From Burkholderiales bacterium (lineage in GTDB: Bacteria > Pseudomonadota > Gammaproteobacteria > Burkholderiales > SG8-41), in the NCBI GenBank assembly GCA_020854035.1, contig JADZGE010000008.1, positions 1-64,000 on the forward strand: a DNA stretch of 64,000 nt, given 5' to 3'. The notes beneath the pieces were generated by a model. It was not told the origin of the DNA and searched no databases. It saw only the letters and a program-made list of their open reading frames with translations. A program made the position numbers and the translations under genes. Positions within the stretch are counted from its first letter, which is position 1; each line of letters begins with the position of its first letter. Of the stretch, positions 62,694 to 64,000 are shown one piece after another.

Positions 62694-62725
62694 ATCGGCG
62701 TTGATCGGTGCTGATCGGCGGCCTG
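62694..62725. repeat. Single-arm copy of the ATCGGCG intergenic repeat (family 4)
   Basis: gcatcggcgttgatcggtgc then tgatcggcgg, closely matching ccatcggcgttcatcggcgt gtatcggcgg at 21516-21545. It lies between trpE and the chimeric gene; I see no matching left arm. Confidence 0.55.
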
Positions 62726-62752
62726 CCGTCACGATCGCATATCGGGATGATC

Positions 62753-63610
62753 ATGCTGACACCCGCCCGCCGCGCCAGTCTGGGCAAGCGCGCCGGCGTC
62801 GCCGCCGGGCTCCTCGGCGTGCTCTGCGTGATCGCGGAGTTCTGCTTCCTGCTGCCCGATCTTTTCGTCACGCGGGATGCGCTGCCCCTCTACGCGGCGA
62901 ACATCGGGCTCTTCCGGGGAGTACTGCAGAGCGCGATTCTCGCCACGTTCGTTCTCGGGGCCGCGTCGGTGCTGCTGCTGCGCTCGAAGACCTACGGGTT
63001 GACGGGAATCGCGCTCGCCGCCATCGCGCTCCTGCTGGGCGGCGCGGAGGCCGAACCGCTCGCGATCGACACGCCGCGCGCCATGAGCGCCGGGCTCGAC
63101 TACCTCGTGCTGGAACTGCTGGTGCTGGGTCTCATCTTCATTCCGCTGGAGCGGCTCTACAGTCTCCGCGAGCATCACCGCGACCCCGAGGCGATGCTCG
63201 AACACGACTTCGTGGAAACGAACGGTGCGACCTGCCTCGCCGCGGCGCCGGTCCTCGGGGTGGCGGCGGCGACGCCGGCGGCGGCGGGCATGCAGGCCGC
63301 GCTGCAGATCCTGCTCGCCTGCTCGGCGCTCCTCGCGGTCGCGGCGAATCAGTGCCACAAGTGGGCGCACATGCGGGCGGCCGACGTGCCCCGGTTCGCC
63401 CGGCTCTTGCAGCGACTTCGCATCGCGCTCCCCCCCGATGCCCACCGCAACCACCACACCCGGCCGTTCGACACGCACTACTGCACGGCGAGCGGGCGGT
63501 TGAACCGCCTGCTCGACAGGACGGGATTCTTCCGCGGCATGGAGCGCGCGTTTCGAGCCGTCCGGCGCCGATCGCGGAAACGGGGGGCGGGGCGGCGGAT
63601 CCCCAATTGA
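62753..63610 (+). CDS. Chimeric membrane protein: sterol-desaturase-like N-terminus, CarF/TMEM189-like C-terminus
   Basis: A 285-residue membrane protein. Residues about 15-137 have the opening pattern of betaproteobacterial sterol-desaturase-family proteins (LPLYAANIGLFRGVLQSAIL, LRSKTYGLTGIALAAIALLLGG, LVLGLIFIPLERLYSL). From residue 139 (63167) it changes to the C-terminal part of a CarF/TMEM189/PEDS1-type lipid desaturase: REHHRDPEAMLEHDFVETNG, NQCHKWAHM and PPDAHRNHHTRPFDTHYCT with its His motifs. The normal CarF N-terminal third, including its first His motif, is absent. CarF/PEDS1 makes the vinyl-ether bond of plasmalogens; activity of the hybrid is doubtful. I start at ATG 62753 behind gggatg. 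It sits between trpE and trpG. Confidence 0.75.
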   Translation: MLTPARRASLGKRAGVAAGLLGVLCVIAEFCFLLPDLFVTRDALPLYAANIGLFRGVLQSAILATFVLGAASVLLLRSKTYGLTGIALAAIALLLGGAEAEPLAIDTPRAMSAGLDYLVLELLVLGLIFIPLERLYSLREHHRDPEAMLEHDFVETNGATCLAAAPVLGVAAATPAAAGMQAALQILLACSALLAVAANQCHKWAHMRAADVPRFARLLQRLRIALPPDAHRNHHTRPFDTHYCTASGRLNRLLDRTGFFRGMERAFRAVRRRSRKRGAGRRIPN

Positions 63611-63714
63611 AGGTCGGGGAGCGCCCGTTCCGCCCGCAGGCGCCAGGGAAGCACCCCCCGAGCCCGACAATTCCGGATGTCAGTGCCTGACTGGATCAAT
63701 GGGATACTGCGAAC

Positions 63715-64000
63715 ATGCTCCTCATGATCGACAACTACGACTCCTTCACCTACAACCTCGTGCAGTATCTCGCCGAGCTGGGCGAGGAGGTGAAGGTCGC
63801 GCGGAACGACGAGATCACGCTCGAGGAGGTCGAGCGGCTCGCCCCGGCGCGCATCGTGATCTCGCCCGGACCGTGCACACCCTCCGAGGCCGGCGTGTCG
63901 GTGCCGCTCATCGGGCGCTTCGCGGGAGCGATTCCCATCCTCGGCGTCTGCCTCGGCCACCAGGCGATCGGTCAGGCGTTCGGCGGGAAGATCGTCCACG
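63715..64000 (+). CDS. trpG: Anthranilate synthase component II (glutamine amidotransferase), partial
   Basis: The first 95 codons of TrpG/PabA, cut by the window edge. [33 protein letters not shown] and the nucleophile block [17 protein letters not shown] (catalytic Cys) are present. It supplies ammonia from glutamine to TrpE. The ATG at 63715 has no good ribosome site; a gatact -10-like box lies just upstream (63703-63708), so it may have its own promoter. Confidence 0.95.
   Translation, partial: MLLMIDNYDSFTYNLVQYLAELGEEVKVARNDEITLEEVERLAPARIVISPGPCTPSEAGVSVPLIGRFAGAIPILGVCLGHQAIGQAFGGKIVH

Overview
The window is high-GC (roughly 70 percent by eye) bacterial chromosome and reads as a betaproteobacterium, probably Burkholderiales or a relative. 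The evidence is gene order and families: glyQ-glyS-gmhB-plsC; lnt-corC-ybeY-ybeZ-miaB followed by a CAT-anticodon tRNA and a UbiH/UbiF-type hydroxylase; apaG/rpe/gph/trpE/trpG beside mltA; ubiB-ubiJ-Tim44-like-ubiE-DUF971; lysA behind an LptM-type lipoprotein; an orphan Bug-type solute receptor; and a classical Gram-negative porin. I see no rRNA, CRISPR array, insertion sequence, prophage, plasmid function or recognisable defence system.

Layout. 0.3-5.4 kb: a small catabolic-looking island with an amidase and an MmgE/PrpD protein on +, converging on a Bug receptor and a divergent argininosuccinate-lyase-like enzyme on -. 5.9-13.4 kb: mostly + genes (lipoprotein, RNB ribonuclease, TonB-like protein, aroE, mtgA, a Tat-exported methyltransferase-fold protein, a TauE/SafE exporter). 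13.5-20.2 kb: - genes for RNA methylation, a HIRAN protein, HemJ, a NodIJ-like ABC exporter, an alpha/beta hydrolase, a 2Fe-2S ferredoxin and VanZ. 20.4-27.7 kb: a DHH phosphoesterase, a sodium symporter and the ubiquinone genes ubiB, ubiJ and ubiE. 27.9-31.4 kb: two large tandem paralogues of unknown function. 31.5-42.2 kb: envelope and transport genes (YqaA, aldo/keto reductase, porin, OGT-like glycosyltransferase, MgtE, ECF sigma with its anti-sigma) and a 17-residue lysine peptide. 42.4-54.5 kb: lysA through miaB and the tRNA, all on -. 54.7-64 kb: ubiquinone hydroxylase, DsbC-like, mltA, apaG, rpe, gph, trpE, a chimeric desaturase gene and the 5' part of trpG, which runs off the right edge.

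How the genes work together: ubiB, ubiJ, ubiE and the FAD hydroxylase are ubiquinone genes; mtgA, mltA, lnt, gmhB, plsC, the porin and LptM serve the envelope; ybeY, ybeZ, miaB, glyQS, the tRNA and the RNA methyltransferases serve translation; aroE, trpE and trpG lie on the route to tryptophan.

The most unusual material lies between genes or in short genes. There are several families of 70-165 bp imperfect palindromes, often touching gene 3' ends and in several cases containing the stop codon. A remnant of a fumarylacetoacetate-hydrolase gene is cut off at a simple repeat and leaves a good promoter in front of an aldo/keto reductase. A 30-bp promoter-like motif is shared with identical spacing by mgtE and rpe. 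A lysine-rich micro-gene has its own ribosome site and terminator. One membrane gene joins a sterol-desaturase-like N-terminus to the C-terminal part of a CarF/TMEM189 desaturase. I found no clear new multi-gene system; the nearest candidates are the tandem paralogue pair and the amidase/MmgE/lyase/Bug island. All homology calls come from reading motifs by eye, without a database search.
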